Source of the DNA: an uncultured Treponema sp.
GTDB lineage: Bacteria > Spirochaetota > Spirochaetia > Treponematales > Treponemataceae
Length of the DNA: 45,488 nucleotides
NCBI GenBank assembly: GCA_938039145.1
Contig: CALHVG010000022.1
Location: 1-45,488 of the forward strand
Direction: 5' to 3'
Part shown: piece after piece, positions 24,421 to 33,520 of the stretch
How positions within the stretch are numbered: position 1 is the stretch's first letter
Layout of the letters: each line of letters starts with the position of its first letter
Made by a program: the position numbers and the translations under genes
The notes under the pieces: generated by a model
What the model was told of the DNA's origin: nothing
What the model saw: only the letters and a program-made list of their open reading frames with translations
The model's database searches: none

Positions 24421-24762
24421 ATGAACAAAAAAATCTTTGCATTGTTCTTGGCTTTGACGGTTTTCGGAACCTTGCCCGTAGCGGCGCAGTCTCACGAGGT
24501 TCAGCCTTCGGACGAACCTGCCATGGAGGCTCAGGTTGAAAAGACATCTTCCGTGTCGGGGATAAAGTATCTTGCGGCGGCGGCGGCAGTCGGAATTGCC
24601 TGTATCGCAGGCGGTATGGCGGTCGGAAAAATCGGAGCCGCAGCCATGGGTGCCATGAGCGAGAACGCGGAGCTTTCCGGAAAGGCTCTTCCTTTTGTCG
24701 GACTTGCGGAAGGTATATGTCTTTGGGGATTCCTTGTAGGACTCCTTATAATCGTTATGTAA
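24421..24762 (+). CDS. V-type ATPase subunit K (c-ring) with an N-terminal signal-like segment
   Basis: 113-residue rotor proteolipid. The mature part has two membrane helices (about 49-75 and 90-113). The ion-binding glutamate is at residue 97 in PFVGLAEGICLWG. Preceding them is a hydrophobic N-terminal segment ending in AAQS and a hydrophilic stretch of about 25 residues, which looks like a cleavable signal peptide. It has one hairpin, as in F-type c subunits, not the doubled form of some V-ATPases. A strong ribosome binding site (AAGAGG) suits the need for many copies per complex. Confidence 0.9.
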   Translation: MNKKIFALFLALTVFGTLPVAAQSHEVQPSDEPAMEAQVEKTSSVSGIKYLAAAAAVGIACIAGGMAVGKIGAAAMGAMSENAELSGKALPFVGLAEGICLWGFLVGLLIIVM

Positions 24763-24771
24763 GAACGCAAA

Positions 24772-25104
24772 TTGGATTTTTATATAATTGGCGACAGGGA
24801 GATTGTTCTTGCCTTCAGGCTGACCGGTATTCAAGGTGTAGTTGCCGAAAATCGGAACGATGTTTTGGATGCTTTCAACAGGGTTACAGGAAAAGGCGGA
24901 GACATTGCAGCTCCTGTAGAGCAGGTACCAAGGGTTCTGATTCTTACCGAGGCGGCAGCCGAAATGATAGAGGAAGAGGAAATCGCTTGGCAGAAGACGG
25001 GTAAATATCCTCTTATTGTGGAAATCCCCTGTCTGAATGGACACGTTGAAGGAAAAAAGTCTTTGACGGATGCCATCAGAGAGGCTGTTGGGGTTCAGGT
25101 TTAG
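24772..25104 (+). CDS. V-type ATPase subunit F (central stalk)
   Basis: 110-residue Rossmann-like protein of the rotor shaft: DFYIIGDREIVLAFRLTGIQG at the start, VLILTEAAAEMI in the middle and KYPLIVEIP near the end are family hallmarks. The only start that keeps the conserved N-terminus is TTG at 24772, ten bases after the stop of subunit K. The ATG at 24757 in the same frame runs directly into a stop. Translation probably depends on coupling to the K gene. Confidence 0.88.
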   Translation: MDFYIIGDREIVLAFRLTGIQGVVAENRNDVLDAFNRVTGKGGDIAAPVEQVPRVLILTEAAAEMIEEEEIAWQKTGKYPLIVEIPCLNGHVEGKKSLTDAIREAVGVQV

Positions 25105-25123
25105 TTTTTGGAAAATTAGTTTT

Positions 25124-25750
25124 ATGGAAGAATTACGCTCCACGGAAATACTTGACAAAGAGATTCAGACAGAGGCACGCAAAAAGGCTGAAAAGATTAT
25201 AAGAAGCGCCGAAGCCGAGGCGAAATCTCTTGAAGAAGAGGTTGCGCTCCGTATTGAAAAGGCGCGGACGGATAAGGAAGAAAAAAACGCCTCAAAACTT
25301 TCCGCTATAGAAAAAGACCTTGAGGCTTCTTTTCCGCTTGAAAAAGAGCGTTTTCTTGTCTCGTATATTCAGGAATCGCTTGACAAAGGAATGAACGGAT
25401 ATTTTTCTTCGCTTTCGGAAGAGGAAATTATGTCCGTTCTTATGGACGAGCTTTCCCGGTATGAGGAAAAACTTGCTTCCCGTCCGGTGACGGCTTATGT
25501 CTACGGCTTTAGTCTTTCTCTTTGCGAAAAAGTTCTAAAAAAGAAGGTGAATCTTTCGTCTATCGAAAAAACGGAATTCAACAGGCGGATTCAGGAACTT
25601 GCTTTCGGACTTGAAAATCAGAAGGGAATCATAATCGAGACTTTGGACAAAGAGATTGTATTGCGCCTGACTTTAAGCGAGATTGTAAGCCGTCTTGAAG
25701 AAAATTACAGAGAAGAACTCTATGAAAAACTCTTTGCAGGGAGGCTCTAG
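25124..25750 (+). CDS. V-type ATPase subunit E (peripheral stalk)
   Basis: 208-residue stalk subunit. A long N-terminal coiled coil (EARKKAEKIIRSAEAEAKSL) leads to a globular C-terminal domain that binds subunits A/B. The frame is open from 25070, but ATG 25124 is preferred: the upstream residues overlap subunit F and do not fit the family. It ends four bases before subunit A. Confidence 0.85.
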   Translation: MEELRSTEILDKEIQTEARKKAEKIIRSAEAEAKSLEEEVALRIEKARTDKEEKNASKLSAIEKDLEASFPLEKERFLVSYIQESLDKGMNGYFSSLSEEEIMSVLMDELSRYEEKLASRPVTAYVYGFSLSLCEKVLKKKVNLSSIEKTEFNRRIQELAFGLENQKGIIIETLDKEIVLRLTLSEIVSRLEENYREELYEKLFAGRL

Positions 25751-25753
25751 GAA

Positions 25754-27523
25754 ATGGTAGAAGGAAAAATCACCCGAATTTCCGGTCCTATTGTATTTGC
25801 CGAAGGGCTGGATTCCTGCGGACTGTACGATGTTGTCGATGTGGGCGAAAATCGGCTTATCGGCGAAATAATCCGTCAGAGCAAGGGAAAATCTACGATT
25901 CAAGTTTACGAAGAGGACACGGGAATGCGTGTCGGCGAAAAAGTTGTGAGCAACAACCGTCCGCTGTCTCTAAAACTTGGGCCCGGGCTTGTGGGAACGA
26001 TTTATGACGGAATTCAGCGCCCTTTAAAAGAAATGGCGGATAATTCAGGCGCATTCATATTGCCCGGCGAAAGGGCGGAACCGCTCGATGTTAATAAAAA
26101 ATGGAATTTTGTTGCTTCGGAAGGCATTCAGGAAGGCTCTCCTATAAAGAGCGGAATGTCCATCGGCACTGTGAAAGAAACCGATTCCGTTACGCAGAAA
26201 ATAATGATTTCTCCGATGGTACGCGGGCGGATTCTAAAAAAGTTTAACGGTTCGGGCGAATACACTGTTGACGACGTTATTGCCGTTACGGAGCTTGACG
26301 AGGAAATAAGGCTGAGCCAATACTGGCCTGTAAGAAAAGCGCGTCCTTACGCTGAAAAACTTGAGGTTTCCGAGCCTTTGTTGACAGGTCAGCGGGTTAT
26401 AGACGTGTTTTTTCCGCTTTCAAAGGGCGGAACGGCCGCCATTCCCGGCGGATTCGGAACCGGAAAAACGATGACGCAGCACGCGGTTGCAAAATGGTGC
26501 GATGCCGATTTGATTGTATATATTGGCTGCGGTGAGCGCGGAAACGAGATGACGGAAGTTCTTACCGAATTCCCGGAACTTATAGACCCCCGTACAGGCA
26601 GGTCTATAATGGAACGAACCATACTCATTGCAAACACATCGAATATGCCTGTGGCGGCAAGAGAGGTTTCTCTTTATGCGGGAATCACGCTTGCAGAATA
26701 TTTTAGAGACATGGGTCTTCATGTGGCTATTATGGCTGATTCCACAAGCCGATGGGCTGAGGCTCTTCGGGAACTTTCAGGGCGCATGGAAGAAATGCCT
26801 GCGGAAGAAGGATTTCCTGCGTATCTTCCGACAAGACTTGCTTCGTTCTACGAGCGGGCAGGCCGCATTGTAAGCCTTGAAGGAAAGGAAGGCTCCGTCT
26901 CTATAATCGGGGCTGTTTCGCCTCCGGGCGGAGATTTTTCCGAACCCGTAACCCAGCACACAAAACGTTTTATCCGATGTTTTTGGGCATTGAACAGAGA
27001 ACTTGCGAATGCGCGTCATTATCCTGCTATCGGATGGATAGATTCGTATTCCGAGTATGCTTCAGAAGTCAAAGATTGGTGGGAAAATCATAATCCGTTC
27101 TGGTCAAAGGTGCGCTCCCAGGCTCTTGAGCTTCTTAAAAAGGAGCAGCGGCTTGAACAAATTGTCCGCCTTGTAGGCCCGGATTCTCTTCCCGCATCGG
27201 AAAGGCTTGTTCTTAAAACTTCCGAGATGATAAAGAACGGTTTTTTGCAGCAGGATGCGTTTGACGACGTGGATATGTACTGCTCTTCTGAAAAGCAGAT
27301 AAAAATTCTTGTGATTATCATGAATTATTATCGGCGGGCTTTGGGCGTCCTTGGGAACGGCTGCCCTCTTGAAAAGGTCGCAAACCTTCCCGTATGTGAT
27401 GAGATTGTTCATATAAAATATACCATCCCGAACGACAAAATAGAAAAATTCGTGGACGTTGAAGCGCATTTCAATTCTCAGTTTGACGAACTTGAAGCAA
27501 TCTACGGAAAGTCGATGGGCTAG
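25754..27523 (+). CDS. V-type ATPase catalytic subunit A
   Basis: 589-residue nucleotide-hydrolysing subunit of V1. GGFGTGKT at 232-239 is the P-loop, and GERGNEM and MADSTSRWAEALRE are diagnostic for the A subunit. The non-homologous insert (about 110-200) that separates V/A-type A subunits from F1 beta is present. Full length. An AGG precedes the ATG. Confidence 0.97.
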   Translation: MVEGKITRISGPIVFAEGLDSCGLYDVVDVGENRLIGEIIRQSKGKSTIQVYEEDTGMRVGEKVVSNNRPLSLKLGPGLVGTIYDGIQRPLKEMADNSGAFILPGERAEPLDVNKKWNFVASEGIQEGSPIKSGMSIGTVKETDSVTQKIMISPMVRGRILKKFNGSGEYTVDDVIAVTELDEEIRLSQYWPVRKARPYAEKLEVSEPLLTGQRVIDVFFPLSKGGTAAIPGGFGTGKTMTQHAVAKWCDADLIVYIGCGERGNEMTEVLTEFPELIDPRTGRSIMERTILIANTSNMPVAAREVSLYAGITLAEYFRDMGLHVAIMADSTSRWAEALRELSGRMEEMPAEEGFPAYLPTRLASFYERAGRIVSLEGKEGSVSIIGAVSPPGGDFSEPVTQHTKRFIRCFWALNRELANARHYPAIGWIDSYSEYASEVKDWWENHNPFWSKVRSQALELLKKEQRLEQIVRLVGPDSLPASERLVLKTSEMIKNGFLQQDAFDDVDMYCSSEKQIKILVIIMNYYRRALGVLGNGCPLEKVANLPVCDEIVHIKYTIPNDKIEKFVDVEAHFNSQFDELEAIYGKSMG

Positions 27524-27538
27524 TTTGAGGTTTAGTTT

Positions 27539-28912
27539 ATGAAAGGAATCGAATACAGAGGAATTGCAAGTGTTGACGGGCCGATAGTTGTCGTAAAAAG
27601 GACTGAAAATGTCTTTTACAATGAGACCGTATACGTTCGGGACAGGAACGGGGATAAGCGGCTTGGACGAGTGGTGGATCTTTCGGAGGACGCCTGTGTC
27701 GTTCAGATTTTCGGGGATACCACGGGCATAGACCTTGCGGAAAGTTCGTTTGAATTCTTGGAAAAACCCCTTGAACTCAGAGTGGGCGAAGGGCTTCTCG
27801 GGCGGGTTTTTAACGGACTTGGAAAACCCATAGACGGATATCCGGAAATTGTTTCCTCCGAATTCGTGAACGTGAACGGAAACCCTATAAATCCGTACAG
27901 CAGGGCGTATCCGAGAGATTTTATTCAGACAGGCATTTCCGCCATCGACGGAATGAATTCCCTTGTCCGCGGGCAAAAACTTCCGATTTTTTCAGGTTCG
28001 GGGCTTCCTCACAACAAACTTGCGGCTCAAATAATCCGTCAGGCAAAACTCCGCGGAACCGACGAGCAGTTCGTAATGGTTTTTGCCGGCATGGGAATAA
28101 AATACGATGTCGCAAAATTTTTTATAAATACTTTTGAAGAATCCAGCGTACTTTCAAAAGTTGTAATGTTCCAGTCCTTTGCCGACGCGCCTTCCATAGA
28201 GCGAATAATGACGCCCCGGTGCGCTCTTACCGCCGCCGAATATCTTGCGTTCAAAAAAGGAATGCACGTTCTTGTTGTAATGACGGACATGACAAACTAT
28301 TGCGAGGCGCTTCGCGAAATCTCTACAACCCGCGGCGAAGTTCCCGGAAGAAAAGGCTATCCGGGCTATCTTTATTCCGACTTGGCTGAACTTTACGAGC
28401 GGGCAGGAAAAATCGAAGGCTCAAAAGGTTCTATAACGCAGATTCCGATTCTTACAATGCCGAACGATGATATTTCGCATCCCATACCGGATCTTACAGG
28501 CTACATAACCGAAGGTCAGATAGTAATCGAGCGGGAACTGGATAGCCAAGGCTTTTATCCCGCCGTGGCAAGTCTTCCGAGCCTTTCAAGACTTATGAAA
28601 GACGGAATCGGGCCTGATATGACAAGGGAAGACCATGCGAATGTATCAAGTCAGCTTTTTGCAAGTTATTCTAAAGTAAAAACTATCAGAAATCTTGCTG
28701 CCATAATCGGTGAAGAGGAACTTGGGGAACTCGACAGGCTTTATCTCAAATTCGGCGAAAAATTTGAGACGGAATTTCTAAGTCAGGACGAATACGAAGA
28801 CCGAACAATCGAAGAAACTTTGAAAATCGGATGGGATTGTCTTTCTGTTCTGCCTGTGGAAGAACTGTTCAGAATTAAAGAGCAGTTCGTGGAAAAATAT
28901 CTTCCAAGGTAA
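27539..28912 (+). CDS. V-type ATPase regulatory subunit B
   Basis: 457-residue non-catalytic partner of subunit A. It has GRVFNGLGKPIDG, FIQTGISAIDGMNSLVRGQKLPIFSGSG (here quoted only as the segment near 125-150) and the GSITQIPILTMPNDD region. The canonical lysine-containing P-loop is absent, as expected of B subunits. It lies 15 bases after subunit A. Confidence 0.96.
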   Translation: MKGIEYRGIASVDGPIVVVKRTENVFYNETVYVRDRNGDKRLGRVVDLSEDACVVQIFGDTTGIDLAESSFEFLEKPLELRVGEGLLGRVFNGLGKPIDGYPEIVSSEFVNVNGNPINPYSRAYPRDFIQTGISAIDGMNSLVRGQKLPIFSGSGLPHNKLAAQIIRQAKLRGTDEQFVMVFAGMGIKYDVAKFFINTFEESSVLSKVVMFQSFADAPSIERIMTPRCALTAAEYLAFKKGMHVLVVMTDMTNYCEALREISTTRGEVPGRKGYPGYLYSDLAELYERAGKIEGSKGSITQIPILTMPNDDISHPIPDLTGYITEGQIVIERELDSQGFYPAVASLPSLSRLMKDGIGPDMTREDHANVSSQLFASYSKVKTIRNLAAIIGEEELGELDRLYLKFGEKFETEFLSQDEYEDRTIEETLKIGWDCLSVLPVEELFRIKEQFVEKYLPR

Positions 28913-28921
28913 GGAAGGAAA

Positions 28922-29545
28922 ATGGCAAAATTTAACATTGCGCCTACAAAATCAAATCTCCTTGCCATGGCTGAACAGCTTGCAACAGCCAGAAACGGCT
29001 ATGAACTTTTGGATCAAAAACGAGAGCTTTTGGTGCAGGAACTTATGCACATGGTCGAAAAGGTAAAGCTTTTGGAAAAGGATATAGAAAAGTCCGTAAA
29101 ACAGGCTTATCCTGCGTTCAAGCGAATGCTGATGGCGGACGGTTCCGACCAAATACGAAGAATTGCCCACGATGTTCATTACGATTTTGAGATGAAAGAA
29201 AAAGAGGTTGTTGTTGCAGGATTAAGGTTTCAGACGCTTGATGTAAAACTTCCGGAAAAGCAGCTTTTTTATTCAGGCGTCGGAACTTATGCTAACACCG
29301 ATGAAGTCATCGACAGATTTTTTGACCTCCTTACATTGCTTACTCAGATGGCTTCCATAAGGACTGTTGTGTGGCGGCTTGCCGACGAAGTAAAAAAAAC
29401 GCAGCGCCGAGTGAACGCACTTGACAAACTGGTCATTCCTCAAACTGAGGAAACAAAAAAATATATCGAGAATGTCCTTGAAGAAAAGGAGCGCGAAAGC
29501 ATCTTTGTTCTCAAGTCGCTAAAAAAGAAGGGTGGAAAAACTTAA
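28922..29545 (+). CDS. V-type ATPase subunit D (central rotor shaft)
   Basis: 207 residues forming the long antiparallel coiled coil that rotates inside A3B3. It has the N-terminal IAPTKSNLLAM and the C-terminal RRVNALDKLVIP motif shared by the family. GGAAGG precedes the ATG. It is the last V-ATPase gene of the set, so all of G/H, C, I, K, F, E, A, B and D are present. Confidence 0.94.
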   Translation: MAKFNIAPTKSNLLAMAEQLATARNGYELLDQKRELLVQELMHMVEKVKLLEKDIEKSVKQAYPAFKRMLMADGSDQIRRIAHDVHYDFEMKEKEVVVAGLRFQTLDVKLPEKQLFYSGVGTYANTDEVIDRFFDLLTLLTQMASIRTVVWRLADEVKKTQRRVNALDKLVIPQTEETKKYIENVLEEKERESIFVLKSLKKKGGKT

Positions 29546-29558
29546 GGAAAATCAGGAT

Positions 29559-30068
29559 ATGGCAAAACCGCTTTTAAAAAGAATTCTTGTTTGTGTGAAC
29601 GGCACGTCCGAATCGCTTCAGGCTGTTATGTACGCAATTGTCCTTGCAAAGCAGTTGGAACTTTCGCTCAAAGTTGTATACGTCGTCGACACTGCCACAA
29701 TCAAGTTCCTTACGAATTCAAAATTCTTTGCTCCGGACGAACGGACGGAATACGAAGAAAAATTGAATCAGGATGGAAAGCACATTCTTGAGTACGTAAA
29801 AAATCTGGCTTCCGTAAAAGGCATGGAGCTTGAGACGGAACTTCTTTCCGGGGCTGTTGCAACCGAGATTCTGAATGCGGCGGAAGCTTTCAAGGCGGAC
29901 ATGATTTTTCTTGGCGGAAGCAAGGACAGCGCTCATCTTTTAAAGCAATCCAACACTAAGGCATCCCGCGCAAAATTCAACACGGCTAATCAGGTCATGC
30001 AGTATTCGCCCTGTCCCGTGCTTGTAGTGAACAAAAAAGAAATGGAAGCCCTTTTTAAGATTTCATAA
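29559..30068 (+). CDS. universal stress protein (UspA) family
   Basis: 169-residue cytoplasmic protein with the UspA alpha/beta fold: KRILVCVNGTSESLQAVMYA at the start, DMIFLGGSKDS in the middle and YSPCPVLVVNKKE at the end. The glycine-rich ATP-binding motif of ATP-binding Usp proteins is only partly recognisable. A GTG at 29532 would extend it by nine residues and overlap subunit D, but ATG 29559 has AAGGAA ten bases upstream and is preferred. Its location right after the V-ATPase suggests co-expression. Its role is not known. Confidence 0.85.
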   Translation: MAKPLLKRILVCVNGTSESLQAVMYAIVLAKQLELSLKVVYVVDTATIKFLTNSKFFAPDERTEYEEKLNQDGKHILEYVKNLASVKGMELETELLSGAVATEILNAAEAFKADMIFLGGSKDSAHLLKQSNTKASRAKFNTANQVMQYSPCPVLVVNKKEMEALFKIS

Positions 30069-30119
30069 AAATAAACTTCTCCTTGAGTTTATATTCAGAA
30101 CCGGCGGTTTGGAGAGTTT

Positions 30120-30866
30120 GTGATAGACTGTTATAAAATCTTAGGCGTAAAGCAGAACGCTTCGGCGGCTGAAATAAAGCGCGCATACAGGCAGAAGGCA
30201 AAACTCCTTCATCCTGACAGAAGAAAAGGTGTAGATTCCGAAGAGTTTAAAGTTCTTGCGCGCGCATACGAAATCCTTTCCGATGTAAGGCAGCGCTCGA
30301 TTTTCGATGCGTCGTTTTTTACTCGGTTCGGCGCAAAGCAGGAAAAACAAAGCGTTTTTGATTACCGCACTTGGCTTTCGGAGCGTAAAGATTACGAAAG
30401 CAGGGCAAAACTTATATTTTTCGATTTAATGCATCACCGGGAAGACGAGGCTGTCGTCGAGTTCAAGAGAATGTCCATGAATCATATAGATTTTTCCCTG
30501 AAAAAATGGTTCACCAGAGAAGACTTCATGGATTACGGCTACATACTTGCAGAAGAACTCGTTCTCAGGGAAGAATTCTACGATGCCATAAATCTTCTTG
30601 AACAGATTATCATAATGGAATACAGTTACAGTTACTTTCGGCTGTTCTTTCCCGAGGTGATGGATTTTACCCGTGAAGTTTTAAGAAACCACATAGACGG
30701 AACGATAAGCGATGAGCTTGCCATCGACGTGTTCGAGCGTGCGTTGGACTTGGGCTTTTCAAGGAGCGACAATGTGTTTTTCCTTTCCAAAATGTCTGAG
30801 GCGTATAGCCGCATAGGAGATGAACATGCGTCAAGGCACTGCATCGATGAAATCCACAATCTATAG
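30120..30866 (+). CDS. J-domain protein (DnaJ-like co-chaperone)
   Basis: 248 residues. An N-terminal J domain (about 1-65: DCYKILGVKQNASAAEIKRA, then LLHPDRRK with the essential HPD) should stimulate a DnaK-type ATPase. The rest is an alpha-helical domain of unknown family with no zinc-finger or DnaJ C-terminal domain, so it is a specialised J protein, not DnaJ itself. The GTG start at 30120 has GGAG five bases upstream and leaves no residues before the J domain other than M-I-D. Confidence 0.87.
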   Translation: MIDCYKILGVKQNASAAEIKRAYRQKAKLLHPDRRKGVDSEEFKVLARAYEILSDVRQRSIFDASFFTRFGAKQEKQSVFDYRTWLSERKDYESRAKLIFFDLMHHREDEAVVEFKRMSMNHIDFSLKKWFTREDFMDYGYILAEELVLREEFYDAINLLEQIIIMEYSYSYFRLFFPEVMDFTREVLRNHIDGTISDELAIDVFERALDLGFSRSDNVFFLSKMSEAYSRIGDEHASRHCIDEIHNL

Positions 30867-30916
30867 GAAAGACAAACCAAAATCTTTCAAAAACAGTTTT
30901 TATAGGACGATGACAT

Positions 30917-31684
30917 ATGATTAAACTTAAAAATGAAGACGAAATCGAAGGAATCAGAAAATCCTGCCACCTGCTCGCGGATATGTTTAATTTCATAATT
31001 CCGATTGTGAAGGATGGAGAGGGAATGTCCACAAAAGACATTGACGATTTGGCTGTGAAATTCATAAAGGAGCATGGCGGAAAACCTGCGTGGTATCAGG
31101 AAGATTTTCCCGGCGCACTGTGCATAAGCGTGAACGATCAGGTAATCCATGGAATTCCCTCGAAAAAAAGAATCATAAAATCGGGCGACATAGTTTCGTT
31201 GGACGGAGGCATAAATCTTGGCGGTTTCATAAGCGATTCCTGCCATTCTGTGCTTGTCGGAAAACCACTTCCGGAAGTAAAAAAACTGGACGACGTGGCG
31301 CTTGAATGTCTTGCGGCCGGAATAGAAGCCTGCCGTGTCGGAAACAGAATAAGTGACATTTCTAGGGCTGTTTACGACATCGCTACAAGGAACGGCTACG
31401 GGGTTGTCTACGATTTTTGCGGGCATGGGGTCGGACTTGATGTCCATGAAGATCCCAGCATTCCGAATTGCCCAAGCACTGGTCCGAATCCGAGAATTGT
31501 CCCTGGCATGGTTTTGGCTATAGAACCGATGATAAACATCGGAACTGCGGATGTTTATGTAGACCAACACGACGGCTGGACGGTATACACCGAAGACCAT
31601 AAGTTTTCTGCCCATGAGGAGCATACGGTCGCCGTTTTTGAGGATCACACCGAAATACTTACCGATTTGAATTATTCTAGATAA
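30917..31684 (+). CDS. map: methionine aminopeptidase, type I
   Basis: 255-residue cytoplasmic metalloenzyme removing the initiator methionine. Metal ligands are recognisable in order: Asp in VSLDGGI, Asp eleven residues later in ISDSCHS, His in CGHGVG, Glu in AIEPM and Glu in HEEHTV. The substrate-binding histidine is in QVIHGIP. It follows the J-domain gene by 50 bases. A 10-bp inverted repeat (TTCTAGATAA 31675-31684 with TTATCTAGAA 31729-31738) overlaps its stop and encloses the htrA promoter region. Confidence 0.96.
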   Translation: MIKLKNEDEIEGIRKSCHLLADMFNFIIPIVKDGEGMSTKDIDDLAVKFIKEHGGKPAWYQEDFPGALCISVNDQVIHGIPSKKRIIKSGDIVSLDGGINLGGFISDSCHSVLVGKPLPEVKKLDDVALECLAAGIEACRVGNRISDISRAVYDIATRNGYGVVYDFCGHGVGLDVHEDPSIPNCPSTGPNPRIVPGMVLAIEPMINIGTADVYVDQHDGWTVYTEDHKFSAHEEHTVAVFEDHTEILTDLNYSR

Positions 31685-31688
31685 TTTT

Positions 31689-31717
31689 TTGCACCGATTT
31701 TGTTGTAACTATACTAT
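31689..31717 (+). promoter_or_regulatory. probable promoter of the HtrA gene
   Basis: TTGCAC (31689-31694), 17 bases, then TACTAT (31712-31717), with the overlapping TATACT (31710-31715) as an alternative. It sits inside the loop of the inverted repeat at 31675-31738. Confidence 0.45.
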
Positions 31718-31774
31718 CATTTTTTTATTTATCTAGAAAAAGCGCAAAACGCACATTTTGGAGGATTAGAAAAG

Positions 31775-33262
31775 ATGAAAAAGTGGACAAAAACTTTTAT
31801 GGGAACATTGACAGCCGCGGCTTTTGCATTTGCCGTGGTCTATATTTCTTGCGGAAAAATAAGCGTTAAGGGGTCTGCGGACACAGTATATGCAGAAACC
31901 CCATCCAAATTGATTTCCCAAGACAGCCTTAGAATTGTGGAGGCTCTGCAAGATTCGTTTAGGGCAATCAGCAACGGGCTTCTTCCGTCGGTGGTTGAGG
32001 TGGACGTTACAGAGACTAAAACCGTAACGGCGATAGACCCTTTTGAGGATTTCAGGAGATTTTTCTTTGGAAATCCGGGCACTCAGGATAACGGCGGTGG
32101 TAAGAAGCAAAGATCATACGAGCAGAAAGGGCTTGGCTCAGGCGTAATTGTCCGTCGAACAGGAAACACCTTATATGTGCTTACGAACAATCATGTGGCA
32201 GGCGATGCAACCAAGATTGTGGTGAAGTTGAACGATGGCAGGGAATTTGACGGAAAACTTGTAGGCGCAGACAGTAGGATGGACATTGCATTGGTTTCGT
32301 TTGAGACTAAGGATAAAGAAATTCCTGTGGCGACACTTGGTGATTCCGACAAAGTTCAGACAGGTGACATATGTTTTGCGATGGGCGCTCCTTTGGGCTT
32401 CAGCCAGTCCGTGACGCAGGGAATCATCAGCGCAAAAGGACGCTCCGGTTCGGGAATAGGAAACATAAATGACTTCATTCAGACCGACGCTGCCATAAAT
32501 CAAGGAAATTCAGGCGGTCCTCTTGTGAACATTTACGGCGAAGTCATTGGAATCAACACTTGGATTGCGTCACAATCGGGCGGTTCGCAAGGACTTGGCT
32601 TTTCTATTCCTATAAACAACATCAAAAACGCGATAGATTCATTCATTTCGGACGGAAAAATTGTCTACGGTTGGCTTGGCGTTTCTCTGATGGATGCGAC
32701 AAAAGAATACAAGAGCGAACTTGGGGTCGGAGACAAGGACGGTGCTTTGGCATCGCAGCTTTTCATAGGCTCGCCTGCGCAGAAATGCGGAATGCATCCT
32801 GGCGACTACATCATAGAACTGAACGGAAACAAGGTTAAGAACGTGAACCAGCTTGTGCGTGATGTGGGACTTTTGGAGGCGGGTTCACAGGCTAAGTTCA
32901 AGGTAATCAGAAGCGGAAAAACAGTCGAACTTAATATTAAAATCGAAGAACGTTCCGAAAAGGTTTCTTCCGACAACGGAAAACTTTGGCCGGGCTTTAT
33001 CGCATCTCCGCTTACGGAAAACGTCAGAAAAGAACTAAATCTTGAGGACAAGGTGAAGGGAGTGGTTGTATCGAACGTGATGGAAAAATCGCCGGCGGCG
33101 TCTCTCCGCATTCAGGATACCGATATAATAACGGCAGTAAACGGAGTCGGAGTTAAGAATCTTTCCGAGTTCTATGGCGAGCTTTCAAAAGCGGACAGGA
33201 CAATCAATTTCGACATATATTCAAACGGCGGAACGATAACCACAGGAACATACAAGTTCTAG
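31775..33262 (+). CDS. HtrA/DegP-family serine protease with two PDZ domains
   Basis: 495-residue periplasmic quality-control protease. A hydrophobic N-terminal segment ends in VYISC, so cysteine 26 could be lipidated by the relaxed spirochaetal lipobox; otherwise it is a signal anchor. The trypsin-like domain has H140 in NNHV, D170 in RMDIAL and S246 in GNSGGP. Two PDZ domains follow (about 285-385 and 400-490). GGAGG precedes the ATG. No intrinsic terminator was identified before the following cassette. Confidence 0.94.
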   Translation: MKKWTKTFMGTLTAAAFAFAVVYISCGKISVKGSADTVYAETPSKLISQDSLRIVEALQDSFRAISNGLLPSVVEVDVTETKTVTAIDPFEDFRRFFFGNPGTQDNGGGKKQRSYEQKGLGSGVIVRRTGNTLYVLTNNHVAGDATKIVVKLNDGREFDGKLVGADSRMDIALVSFETKDKEIPVATLGDSDKVQTGDICFAMGAPLGFSQSVTQGIISAKGRSGSGIGNINDFIQTDAAINQGNSGGPLVNIYGEVIGINTWIASQSGGSQGLGFSIPINNIKNAIDSFISDGKIVYGWLGVSLMDATKEYKSELGVGDKDGALASQLFIGSPAQKCGMHPGDYIIELNGNKVKNVNQLVRDVGLLEAGSQAKFKVIRSGKTVELNIKIEERSEKVSSDNGKLWPGFIASPLTENVRKELNLEDKVKGVVVSNVMEKSPAASLRIQDTDIITAVNGVGVKNLSEFYGELSKADRTINFDIYSNGGTITTGTYKF

Positions 33263-33272
33263 ATTAGTTCTT

Positions 33273-33503
33273 TCCTTAATTTGGTGTAAGGATTACGCAT
33301 GAAAAATGTATACGCAGAAAAGAGACATAGCATAAAATAAAAACGGAGGAACGCGAGGTGGCGGCAATGCCGCCGAGCCGCGCAGTCCGCTTACGGTCAG
33401 CTGCGGTGAACGGCAGGGTTGCTGCCGGGAGTGCGACCGATTTTTTCGGTAATGGTTATTTTTGGGGGAATATAGATTCTTATGCGTGAGTCCTTAATTT
33501 GGT
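33273..33503. mobile_element. MITE-like GC-rich cassette
   Basis: The perfect 13-base direct repeat TCCTTAATTTGGT occurs at 33273-33285 and 33491-33503. Between them lie inverted ends: TAAGGA-TT-ACGCAT (33287-33300) and ATGCGT-GAG-TCCTTA (33482-33496). The interior (about 33340-33460) is far richer in G+C than its surroundings and contains hairpins such as GGCGGCAATGCCGCC and ACCGA-N5-TCGGT. It also holds a 43-codon ORF. The size, about 210 bp, the inverted ends and the flanking repeat fit a miniature inverted-repeat element. No transposase is present and no second copy occurs in the window. Confidence 0.55.
33358..33489 (+). CDS. possible 43-residue peptide inside the GC-rich cassette
   Basis: GGAGG (33345-33349) precedes GTG 33358, which opens 43 codons to TGA 33487-33489. 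The product is Arg/Ala-rich at the N-terminus (MPPSRAVRLRSAAVNGRV) and aromatic/Gly-rich at the C-terminus (DFFGNGYFWGNIDSYA). No family is recognised. The frame may be a by-product of GC-rich structured DNA. Confidence 0.3.
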   Translation: MAAMPPSRAVRLRSAAVNGRVAAGSATDFFGNGYFWGNIDSYA

Positions 33504-33520
33504 TGGCCTTAATATTGATA

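Noticed and set aside
33273..33503. Integron attC site
   Set aside because: The ends do not carry the GTTRRRY/RYYYAAC core sites and no integrase gene is present.
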